A stretch of 47,251 nt of DNA, taken from assembly GCA_024277675.1 (NCBI GenBank), contig JAJRUS010000046.1, positions 1-47,251 on the forward strand, given 5' to 3'. This document shows positions 8,348-15,474 of the stretch, piece by piece. Numbering within the stretch: the first letter of the stretch is position 1; each line of letters opens with the position of its first letter. Source of the DNA: a bacterium. Lineage in GTDB: Bacteria > SZUA-182 > SZUA-191 > JAJRXT01. The position numbers were made by a program, and so were the translations under genes. The notes under the pieces were generated by a model, which was not told where the DNA came from, ran no database searches, and saw nothing but the letters and a program-made list of their open reading frames with translations.

Positions 8348-11300
8348 TCAATTGTTCCCAAATATAATGATATTGAATTCTACTGCTGGGTAGAGAGTGT
8401 CTATTTCGGCCTTGATGGTTATGGTTAAAGAAATAGCGGTTGCTATACGGCAGTAGTGTTTGATGTCGCTTAAGGATAATTCACGCTTTCTGCGGTCTTT
8501 AAGCCATTTGCTAAGTACCTGATAGCCGCCGACCTGGTATTCCCACACCGCAGGTTCAATTCCCTCAAAATATTGAGTTTTATTGATATAGACTCGCTTA
8601 TCCCGGTAGACGGGTTTATCTACCTTATAATCGCCGGCACCCTGGAACCTGGCGACAGGTGAGTCGATCTCAGGCGATTTTAATAGGTGTAAATCAACCA
8701 ACCGCTGGCCTGACTTCCCCATTTCAATAAACAGTTTATAATCTTTTGTAAAGGGAACTCTGGGGAAATTGGTTTTTAGAAACACGGCGTATTTAGTGCG
8801 ATAGGTATTAGCGTATAACACGGCGTAGATATAATAAAAAATCTCCTCTGGCGCAGGAGCTTTTTTATAAGCGGTGGTGAGGCTGTCAATCAACTTGGGG
8901 TTGATGTTGGGCTGTCTTTCCTGATGCTCGGCCAACTGGCTGAATAAATGCTTTTTATCGGTATCGGGGTAGAGATAGAGAGGGAATATCGAATTAATTT
9001 CCCTTGTCTTATTAGAAACAACACAGGATTCTGTAATGTTTTCAGATATAAAAGTATGGTAAAAGCCAACCTTGTTTTGTTGCCGACAAGCAATCAATCC
9101 CAAATTATCTCCCGCCAGCATGTGGCGCATGACATCAGGTCGGGGCATACAGATAAAACCACGTGATTTACCAGTATAATAGGTATATCTAATATCAAAT
9201 GGTCTATATAGAATTGGGACTATCTTCTTTTTATCTAAACCATCTTCAAGTAAATCCTGTTGGGCTAATTTTATCTTCCAGTCCCTGGTATCTTTTCCCA
9301 AGTTATAAGCCATACGGGCTAATTCGCTATCTTGTTTTGAAAAATTTAAAACGGTTTGCCAAACCTTATCGGCTGTCCATTTTATAGTCAATTTATCTCT
9401 GGCAGTAACTATGCCTACACTATTTACCGGAAAGATGTCGGTTATTTTCATATGTTGATTATAGGTATCTTCCAGCGCCTCATCCCGCTGTATAAAGAAA
9501 TAAAACCCCGGCTTGGGTTGTATTTCCTGCCAGTTGGTGGTCTTAATATCATTTTTTAAGAGCCAAGCATATTTATCTTCCCTTAAGCCCCATAAATCGG
9601 TATGTACAATTTTTTTCTTTGATCTTGACATTTCGGCTTGTTTTGATCTTTCGGCTTGTCTCAAGCCGAAAGCTTCAAGGGCGGCATCTTCAAGGCATTC
9701 GGTCGCCTTGCCGGTTTCGGCCTGGGGACAGGCCGAAACATCAACTTCGTTGTTTAGCCCCTTCTTTTTTATAAGCAGGGCTATAGCCACCCCTTGTTGA
9801 ATATCAAAAACATTCTCATCCTTGGAACCATCCGGGCATTTTTCTTTTTTCTTAGCGTTTCCATGTAAATCTAAAATATAAATCTCATCAAAGCTCTGCA
9901 TTAATGACTGTCGCATACCCCTGAAGGTGGGGTTATCCAGATAACCGTGGTTGGTGATAATGCCTAAGCACCCCTCGCCCGCCTGGTCTATCTTCCACTG
10001 GGCAAAGCGGATAAATTTCACATAGTCATCCTGTAACCATTTGGGGTTTTTCTCACCCAATGATTTGCCGTCTACCTGGTAATAGTCCCTTATAACCGTG
10101 CTTATCCAGTCGCCGGTATTGGCCGAATGTCCCGAATAAGGCGGATTCCCTAAGACAACCAATATCGGCGTTTCCTTTTTCACCTTCCCTGCTAAATGCG
10201 ATTCCTCGGATAACGAGGCCATGCCCGGTATATCGGTCTGCTTTAACTCCTCCATCTCCAGCGTATTGGTTAGATACAGCTTAAAGCGGTCATCTTTTTT
10301 AAGCGCACAACCCATCTCTTCCAGTAAAAAAGCCATTTTTAAATGTCCCACCGCATAGGGGGCCATCATCAACTCAAAGGCGTAAAAGTTATTAAGAATA
10401 TGCCCCTGGATAAAGCTTTCTTTGGCCCCAGCGCCATATTTTTGGCTGAATTCAGCTACCGCCAGCTTAATAGCCTCGGCGATAAAGGTCATAGTACCCG
10501 CCGCCGGATCCAGCACTCTCACCGAATCAGCGGCAAAGCCGTCGGTTTTGCCGAAGTATTCCTTTAAGATAATATTTAGCGAGCGCACAATGTAGGACAC
10601 CACCGGCTCCGGGGTATAATACACCCCCCGCCGCTCGCGGGTCTGGGGGTCGTATGCGCTCAGGAAGGTCTCATAAAAATGAATAATCGGGTCTTTGCCT
10701 TTACCCTCGTGATAGTATTCGTGCAGTATTTGATTTACCTCGGCCACTGCCAGCACCTCGGCGATATCATCAATCGGCCACTCCATCCGCTGCGGGATGT
10801 CGGCCGATGAGATAAAGCGGAAGATGTCGCGCAGGATACCGATGGTGCGGGGGATGTAATCTATGGCCCGCCGCCGGTTAAATTCGTCTTTGGCCCGGGT
10901 GCGGGCGGCAAACAGGCCGTAGGTTATGGTCTGGGCATATAGATCGGCAAAGTCTTTTTTGGTTAAGCCGAAGATAAGATGCTTATGAAATGCCTCATAA
11001 AAACCCAGTATGGGCTTGCTGCCCCTGGTCTCCTCCTCTTTTAACTCCTCGGCGATAATCTCGTCTCTCAGGTATTTGGTCTTTTTAGCCAACTCCAGCG
11101 CCAGCGATTTAGCCGAATAGGTTTTGGGTAATGAAAATGAGAAAAATTTCTCTAACAATCCGGCAAAGGCCGCTTCATTTTCCACCGCCGGCAACTGGCC
11201 TAACTGCATAGTAAACGGCCGGCCGATACTTAGCCTGTCGATAAGCGCTCCGTTACGATATAGCCTGAACTCAAAGAAGTTGGTGAGGATAAGGTTATGG

Positions 11301-11623
11301 AAGGTGTTAAGATAGCGTTTTAGTTGCGGGCTGGTCTCTATCTGGTCTAAATGTTCTGTGGTCGGGTGTTTTGCCTCGATATAACCGGTGATATGCTGCC
11401 TTCCGTCCCAGATTCTAAAATCGGGATTACCGGCTTCGGTCTTTTTGGGTTGGGAGGTTATCTGTACTTTATTATAACCTGTAACAGCGGCGCAATCGGT
11501 AAATAATTCCTCCAGGGCACTGTAATAGCTTTCCTCCCTGGCATCCCCGCGCTGTGTTATGGCATAACATTTTTTAAAATAAGACTTAAGCTGCAATTTT
11601 ATCATGTTGATATATTTTATCAT
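8348..11623 (-). CDS. Type ISP/IIG-like restriction-modification enzyme: nuclease, N6-adenine methylase and specificity domain in one chain
   Basis: Starting at ATG 11623 the protein has 1091 residues. Near the N-terminus NPDFRIWDG followed by YIEAKHP gives a PD-(D/E)xK pattern (D68, E83, K85), which suggests a nuclease. The methylase core has motif I VLDPAAGTMTF (~370-380) and motif IV LGNPPY (~491-495), typical of gamma-type N6-adenine methylases. The C-terminal part (YRPFDIRYTYYTGKSRG, then RPDVMRHML) matches the Type ISP specificity domain. No helicase motifs are seen, so it is shorter than LlaBIII-type enzymes. Residues ~623-667 (9623-9757) are encoded by a pair of palindromic repeats inserted in frame. 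The open frame continues upstream to 11830 through another repeat pair; I reject that extension because ATG 11623 has AAGG upstream and the upstream residues are repeat-derived. Confidence 0.85.
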   Translation of the reverse strand: MIKYINMIKLQLKSYFKKCYAITQRGDAREESYYSALEELFTDCAAVTGYNKVQITSQPKKTEAGNPDFRIWDGRQHITGYIEAKHPTTEHLDQIETSPQLKRYLNTFHNLILTNFFEFRLYRNGALIDRLSIGRPFTMQLGQLPAVENEAAFAGLLEKFFSFSLPKTYSAKSLALELAKKTKYLRDEIIAEELKEEETRGSKPILGFYEAFHKHLIFGLTKKDFADLYAQTITYGLFAARTRAKDEFNRRRAIDYIPRTIGILRDIFRFISSADIPQRMEWPIDDIAEVLAVAEVNQILHEYYHEGKGKDPIIHFYETFLSAYDPQTRERRGVYYTPEPVVSYIVRSLNIILKEYFGKTDGFAADSVRVLDPAAGTMTFIAEAIKLAVAEFSQKYGAGAKESFIQGHILNNFYAFELMMAPYAVGHLKMAFLLEEMGCALKKDDRFKLYLTNTLEMEELKQTDIPGMASLSEESHLAGKVKKETPILVVLGNPPYSGHSANTGDWISTVIRDYYQVDGKSLGEKNPKWLQDDYVKFIRFAQWKIDQAGEGCLGIITNHGYLDNPTFRGMRQSLMQSFDEIYILDLHGNAKKKEKCPDGSKDENVFDIQQGVAIALLIKKKGLNNEVDVSACPQAETGKATECLEDAALEAFGLRQAERSKQAEMSRSKKKIVHTDLWGLREDKYAWLLKNDIKTTNWQEIQPKPGFYFFIQRDEALEDTYNQHMKITDIFPVNSVGIVTARDKLTIKWTADKVWQTVLNFSKQDSELARMAYNLGKDTRDWKIKLAQQDLLEDGLDKKKIVPILYRPFDIRYTYYTGKSRGFICMPRPDVMRHMLAGDNLGLIACRQQNKVGFYHTFISENITESCVVSNKTREINSIFPLYLYPDTDKKHLFSQLAEHQERQPNINPKLIDSLTTAYKKAPAPEEIFYYIYAVLYANTYRTKYAVFLKTNFPRVPFTKDYKLFIEMGKSGQRLVDLHLLKSPEIDSPVARFQGAGDYKVDKPVYRDKRVYINKTQYFEGIEPAVWEYQVGGYQVLSKWLKDRRKRELSLSDIKHYCRIATAISLTITIKAEIDTLYPAVEFNIIIFGNN
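9645..9742. repeat. REP/BIME-like palindrome pair, copy 1, inserted inside the restriction-modification gene
   Basis: Two perfect 11-bp hairpins in inverted orientation: 9648-9658 with 9662-9672 (loop TCT), and 9714-9724 with 9729-9739 (loop GGGA), separated by 41 bases. The arm core is TTTCGGCYTG and the outer right edge is CCGAAACATC. An additional half-arm TTTCGGCTTG lies at 9631-9640. The whole element keeps the reading frame of the host gene. Confidence 0.85.
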
Positions 11624-11703
11624 GATATAAGCCTTTTTCAAACACAAATGTATTGTGCCGGGGAATAAGGCCGAATCATTTCCTGAGTCGTGGACACTTT
11701 TGT

Positions 11704-11797
11704 GATGTTTCGGCTTGTCCTCAAGCCGAAACATAAATGATTGCAATATATTATAATGTATTATAATGGTTTCGGCGTGGGGACACGCCGAAACATC
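11704..11797. repeat. REP/BIME-like palindrome pair, copy 2, intergenic
   Basis: A perfect 13-bp hairpin (11705-11717 with 11722-11734, loop TCCT) and a perfect 11-bp hairpin (11769-11779 with 11784-11794, loop GGGA) are separated by 34 bases of AT-rich sequence. Outer edges are GATGTTTCGG and CCGAAACATC. The second hairpin has G/C changes on both arms (GGCGTG with CACGCC), a compensatory pair that keeps the fold. Confidence 0.85.
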
Positions 11798-11803
11798 AGG
11801 CTT

Positions 11804-12032
11804 ATGGAGAAGGCCTTGTCTATCCAGCAAGCTGACGGCGAGCGGCTGGGCCGGCTGCTGGTTAATCTGGGCTTTATCTCAGAAGAGGGAGCTGCTTAAA
11901 ACCGCCGCCCGGCAGTTAAATCTTGAATATCTGCCGCTGGTTAGGTTCCCCACCTCCCCGCCCTTAACTATCGGCATTCCCACTAAATTTGTGGAGGAGA
12001 AAAACCGCTTAATTCAAAATTGCAAAAAATAA
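11804..12032 (+). pseudogene. Frameshifted fragment of a GspE/PilB-type N-terminal (MshEN) domain
   Basis: Two overlapping frames together give one MshEN-like domain. The first, from ATG 11804, reads GERLGRLLVNLGFISEE and stops at 11897. The second continues as ELLKTAARQLNLEYLPL, then IGIPTKFVEEKN, and stops at 12032. A one-base change near 11885-11890 (AGAGGGAG) splits them. In type II secretion and type IV pilus ATPases this domain precedes the ATPase core, and in some species it binds c-di-GMP. The core is absent, the fragment begins just after a palindrome pair, and no other secretion genes are near, so it is a remnant. Confidence 0.65.
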
Positions 12033-12109
12033 CCAAACCTAATTGGTAAATTTTACCGGAACACCCCACTTTTTCAGAACTCTCACCCAGTTATTTGAAC
12101 ACCCTTGGG

Positions 12110-12688
12110 CTAATAAGGCCGTTCTACTTCACCGTCGGTAGAAGCCCGTTTGCCTTGCCATACCCCATGGTAAGGCACCGCCTGCCCACTTATTTCCATA
12201 AAACTGATGCAGGCGATTCTGAAGCCCAGCTCTATTTCCACCGGGTGTGAATTAAAATTGTGCAGGGCGAAGGTCAGCACTCCCTGATAGTTTGGGGATA
12301 TGTAAGCGGTTTTAAGATACATTCCGCAACGGAAGAGAGTGGTGCGGGTGCGTACATCGGCTAATAGGTCGTGCGGGATATTCACCTGTTCGATGGTTTG
12401 TACCAGCACTAATTCCCCCGGCGAAATTGAGTAGCTTTTAGCTTTACTGCCGGGACCCAGTAACGATTCGATTTTAGGAGTAATTCTGGAATCCACCGCT
12501 AGTTTGGCGCCGCTTACCAGGCGAAGTATTTCGCCTAACCGCAAATCTACGGTTGTTCCCTCAATTTTGTCCAATTGCGCTTTACCTAAACCTTCAATCA
12601 GGGGTTTTTTAAGTTTATTGCCATTTTTATCTTCCAGTTCTACCCCTTGCTCGATTAACGCTTTAATTCGATTGGCGCCAAGTATCAT
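12110..12688 (-). CDS. dCTP deaminase/dUTPase-fold protein, apparently with altered catalytic residues
   Basis: The 192-residue protein has the Dcd layout: an N-terminal GTTVDLRLGE strand, the trimer-interface stretch DVRTRTTLFRCG, then AYISPNYQGVLTF and HPVEIELGFRIACISF. Dcd deaminates dCTP to dUTP in the pyrimidine nucleotide pathway. Aligned by eye, the position of the general-base glutamate (VLEF in E. coli Dcd) is an alanine (FALHN, A141), and the aspartate of the DPGW turn is serine (S131). It could therefore be an inactive or altered member, or a dUTPase-like relative. The start is supported by GAGGGG just upstream of the ATG. A 17-bp tandem repeat and a terminator lie directly upstream. 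Confidence 0.75.
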   Translation of the reverse strand: MILGANRIKALIEQGVELEDKNGNKLKKPLIEGLGKAQLDKIEGTTVDLRLGEILRLVSGAKLAVDSRITPKIESLLGPGSKAKSYSISPGELVLVQTIEQVNIPHDLLADVRTRTTLFRCGMYLKTAYISPNYQGVLTFALHNFNSHPVEIELGFRIACISFMEISGQAVPYHGVWQGKRASTDGEVERPY

Positions 12689-12707
12689 TTTCCCCTCTTA
12701 TCTATTA

Positions 12708-12741
12708 TAGGATGTCAGTCAAAATAGGATGTCAGTCAAAA
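12708..12741. repeat. Perfect tandem duplication of 17 bp (TAGGATGTCAGTCAAAA) upstream of the Dcd-like gene
   Basis: Copies at 12708-12724 and 12725-12741 are identical and adjacent. On the minus strand each unit contains TTGACT, and a TATAAT follows the second unit toward the gene (12709-12704), but the spacing between them does not make a normal promoter. Confidence 0.8.
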
Positions 12742-12742
12742 A

Positions 12743-12768
12743 AAATCCCCCTTTTTAAGGGGGGATTT
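12743..12768 (-). terminator. Rho-independent terminator after the OpuAC-like gene
   Basis: AAATCCCCC (12743-12751) pairs with GGGGGATTT (12760-12768). On the minus strand the stem is followed by a run of eight T. It lies about 50 bases past the stop of the 12819-13469 gene, separating it from the Dcd-like gene. Confidence 0.75.
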
Positions 12769-12818
12769 AAAAAATGCTTATTTTCAACCCGATTTATTCA
12801 TAAATTTACATTAAACTG

Positions 12819-13469
12819 TTAGGCTTGGCCGGGAGTAAGAGAAAAGGCAATACCCAATTTTACTAAAAAGTTACCGGCTACCTCCTTGGGGTTTTTACCT
12901 TCCTGTTCCACCTTGGCAATCATTCGTCCCATAGTGTTATTATCGATCTTGCCTTTTAGCTTATTTATTAACCTTGCCAGCGCAGGAAATTTTTCCAGGG
13001 TGTCCTTGCGTACCACAGGAGCTGCATACAGGGGCAAACTCTTATCCTTAATTTCATCACTCTTGCCGGTAAAGCCAAAGGTTTTCAGCCAGATAAGATT
13101 AAAATTTTTGCTATAGGCTTTCTTCACCCGGCGGTAGATCTTCTTCGGGTCATGTTCACCATTCGATTCTTCTCCCAGTATCTCTTGCAATCCGACACCG
13201 GTATACTCTACAAATATTTGAATTTCATTAGCTTCTAATGCTCGATGAGCTTCCTGGCTATCTTCCATTTCCTTGAAGACTATTTTGGTGCCGGTCCTTT
13301 CTTCTATCAATATTCCCAATAGTTCTGACAGGATTGCCTGCTCGGTGACATTCCGATAGCCTATGGTAAGTTTTCGCCCGACACAGGCTTCGGTTAATGG
13401 TACAAGACCGGGTGTTCCCAGTAATAATACTGCTAATACCAGTGCAGCAAATTTTTTATAATTAAGCAT
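12819..13469 (-). CDS. Glycine betaine/choline-type (OpuAC) substrate-binding protein, internally shortened
   Basis: The 216-residue protein starts with a signal peptide (hydrophobic LALVLAVLLLGTPG region), then KLTIGYRNVTEQAILSELL, the usual first strand of OpuAC/ProX binding proteins. EYTGVGLQEIL and DPKKIYRRVKKAYSKNFNLIWL follow as in the family. Next the chain jumps from LKTFGF through a short linker to LYAAPVVRKDTLEKFP, skipping the part of domain 2 that normally lies between, so about 80-90 residues seem to be missing. The C-terminus (EQEGKNPKEVAGNFL) is normal. Family proteins deliver betaine, choline or similar solutes to an ABC transporter, but no permease or ATPase gene is adjacent. 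Ligand binding is doubtful given the deletion. A good GGAG site precedes the ATG, and a terminator follows. Confidence 0.82.
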   Translation of the reverse strand: MLNYKKFAALVLAVLLLGTPGLVPLTEACVGRKLTIGYRNVTEQAILSELLGILIEERTGTKIVFKEMEDSQEAHRALEANEIQIFVEYTGVGLQEILGEESNGEHDPKKIYRRVKKAYSKNFNLIWLKTFGFTGKSDEIKDKSLPLYAAPVVRKDTLEKFPALARLINKLKGKIDNNTMGRMIAKVEQEGKNPKEVAGNFLVKLGIAFSLTPGQA

Positions 13470-13555
13470 TTAGACGCTCCTTTAAAAAAGTATTTTTCTC
13501 TCTACTGCCTTAATTTAAGGACAACCCTATTTATAAGATGTAAAGATGGAAGGAA

Positions 13556-14512
13556 CTATTCCTCAAATTGACCTATTTTCCTATATTTATTATACCTTGC
13601 TTCTAACAATTCATCAAGAGAAAAATTATTAAGCTCCTTTATATTTCTTAATATTGCCCGGCGTAATATGCCGGCCATGGTTTTATGATTATGGTGCGCC
13701 CCCCCGGGCGGCTCGGTTAGTATTTCATCTATAATCCCTAAATTATAAGCATCCTGGGCGGTAAGCTTCAATGGATCGGCTGCCTCACGGGCTTTAGAAG
13801 TATTACGCCATAAAATAGCTGCACAAGATTCAGGTGAGATTACCGAATAGATGGAATTCTCCAACATGATAATACGGTCTCCCACCCCCAGGGCCAATGC
13901 TCCACCACTACCACCCTCGCCGGTAACTACTACTACTATGGGTACTCGTAGTTGACACATCTCCCTTAAGTTTACCGCAATAGCCTCAGCCTGTCCCCTT
14001 TCTTCGGCGCCAATTCCGGGATAAGCCCCAGGAGTATCTATCAGCGTTAATACCGGTTTAGCAAATTTCTCCGCCAGCTTCATTAAGCGGAGCGCCTTGC
14101 GGTAACCCTCAGGGTTGGGCATGCCGAAATTATGGGCCAGTTTTTGCTTGGTGTCACGTCCTTTCTGATGTCCGATCAGCACCAAAGGCACTGAACGAAT
14201 CCTACATAAACCGCCAACAATTGAACTATCTTCTGCAAAGCGGCGATCACCGCGAAGTTCCGTAAACCCATCCAGCATAAGTTTGATGTAGTCCTTACAA
14301 TATGGACGGTCGGGATGACGAGCCAGTTGGGTTTGTTGCCAGGGACTCAAATTGCTGAATATATCCCGCTGAAGCTTAGCCAGCTTTTTTTTGAGTTTTT
14401 TAATATCGGCCTGATAATTTTCATGACCGCCTGAAGAAAGCTCTTGTAAGCGCTCTATTTCAATGTGTAGCTCTTCCAATGGTTTTTCAAAATCCAAATA
14501 ACGTTTAATCAT
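13556..14512 (-). CDS. accA: Acetyl-CoA carboxylase carboxyltransferase subunit alpha
   Basis: The 318-residue product has the standard AccA length and features: an N-terminal helical part with LEKPLEEL-type sequence, ARHPDRPYCKDYIK, GDRRFAEDSSIVGGL, then TLIDTPGAYPGIGAEERGQ and the oxyanion region GEGGSGGALALGVGD with YSVISPESCAAILW. With AccD (not in this window) it transfers the carboxyl group from carboxybiotin to acetyl-CoA, making malonyl-CoA for fatty acid synthesis in the cytosol. The gene stands alone among minus-strand genes, with gaps of about 70-90 bases on either side. Confidence 0.97.
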   Translation of the reverse strand: MIKRYLDFEKPLEELHIEIERLQELSSGGHENYQADIKKLKKKLAKLQRDIFSNLSPWQQTQLARHPDRPYCKDYIKLMLDGFTELRGDRRFAEDSSIVGGLCRIRSVPLVLIGHQKGRDTKQKLAHNFGMPNPEGYRKALRLMKLAEKFAKPVLTLIDTPGAYPGIGAEERGQAEAIAVNLREMCQLRVPIVVVVTGEGGSGGALALGVGDRIIMLENSIYSVISPESCAAILWRNTSKAREAADPLKLTAQDAYNLGIIDEILTEPPGGAHHNHKTMAGILRRAILRNIKELNNFSLDELLEARYNKYRKIGQFEE

Positions 14513-14583
14513 TAATTTTTATCTCTGAATAGAAAATTATATAATCGCAGTTGTCCTGAATGCTAAGCCCCGCCACTGCCCGC

Positions 14584-15411
14584 TTAATCGGGAATTGAGA
14601 TAATGCTGCCCAGGCGGCTATAGATAGAATGACTCCCGAACTGATCGCCGAAAATACGGTCCGGCAGCACTCCGGCAGCGCAATGGGCCAGGCCCACATT
14701 CTCTAATTTAAGCCCGGTTAATTTATTAGCCAATTTAGTAAGCTCATTCTCAGTCAGGTCAATAAAGCGCCCGCCGCCAACCATTAAATATACCTTTTTC
14801 GAAATAGTCTCATTTGCGACCTTAATCAAATTGGGCCAGCCGGTATGAAAACAGCCCGATACGATTACCGCTCCCTGCTTGGTTTTTATGGCCAGTGAAA
14901 GCTCTTCTTTTATACCGAAGCGGACGGAGTCAGGATTAGTTTGAAAAATATGGATTCCTTCAGCTATTTCCTGGTGTTTGTTCACATAATTCAGCTTCCA
15001 TGAAGCCGGATAGTCGGCTTTATTAAAATCAGCCGGTAAATAAGTCACTATAGCTGGATTTTCAGTAAGTAAATATTTCATTCCCCCATAATGATCGGGG
15101 TGCATATGAGAAATAATCAAATAGTCAATATCTTGAGGAGCATACCCCAGTTTTTTCATATTATGCTTGAAGATGTTCTCATGCCGGCCGGTATCCACCA
15201 GGATGTTGATCCCCCCCCTTTTTACTAGGGCCGAAAACCCCCAACCAACCTGCAATTCCGGCTGCCTGGTTTCACTGTCGTAAAGGATATGTATCTCATC
15301 CCCGGCAAATACGAGCGAGGAACAAATAATTACCATAGAAAACATGAATAACAAAGCATACAGACACGGTTTTATGGTTTTCATTAATTTCAGTGAGTTA
15401 TACTGCCGCAT
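14584..15411 (-). CDS. Exported MBL-fold metallo-hydrolase
   Basis: The 275-residue protein has a signal peptide. A second Met at residue 10 (MKTIKPCLYALLF) may be the true start and gives a more typical leader. The metallo-beta-lactamase fold follows: FSALVKRGGINILVDTGR, the metal motif SHMHPDHYGG, SGCFHTGW with a further His, and GLAHCAAG near the end. This arrangement resembles the MptA/DHPMP-cyclase-like branch of MBL hydrolases, seen here in a secreted form. The substrate cannot be told from sequence. Its neighbours, accA downstream and dnaE upstream, give no functional hint. Confidence 0.85.
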   Translation of the reverse strand: MRQYNSLKLMKTIKPCLYALLFMFSMVIICSSLVFAGDEIHILYDSETRQPELQVGWGFSALVKRGGINILVDTGRHENIFKHNMKKLGYAPQDIDYLIISHMHPDHYGGMKYLLTENPAIVTYLPADFNKADYPASWKLNYVNKHQEIAEGIHIFQTNPDSVRFGIKEELSLAIKTKQGAVIVSGCFHTGWPNLIKVANETISKKVYLMVGGGRFIDLTENELTKLANKLTGLKLENVGLAHCAAGVLPDRIFGDQFGSHSIYSRLGSIISIPD

Positions 15412-15474
15412 AATACAAAAATCCTGGCTGTTTTGTGATAATGGATGACTATAACTATAGCATACTTTAAGCCA

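Noticed and set aside
11624-11830. N-terminal extension of the restriction-modification gene to 11830
   Set aside because: The extra 69 residues are encoded by intergenic palindromes and unrelated sequence; ATG 11623 is a better start.
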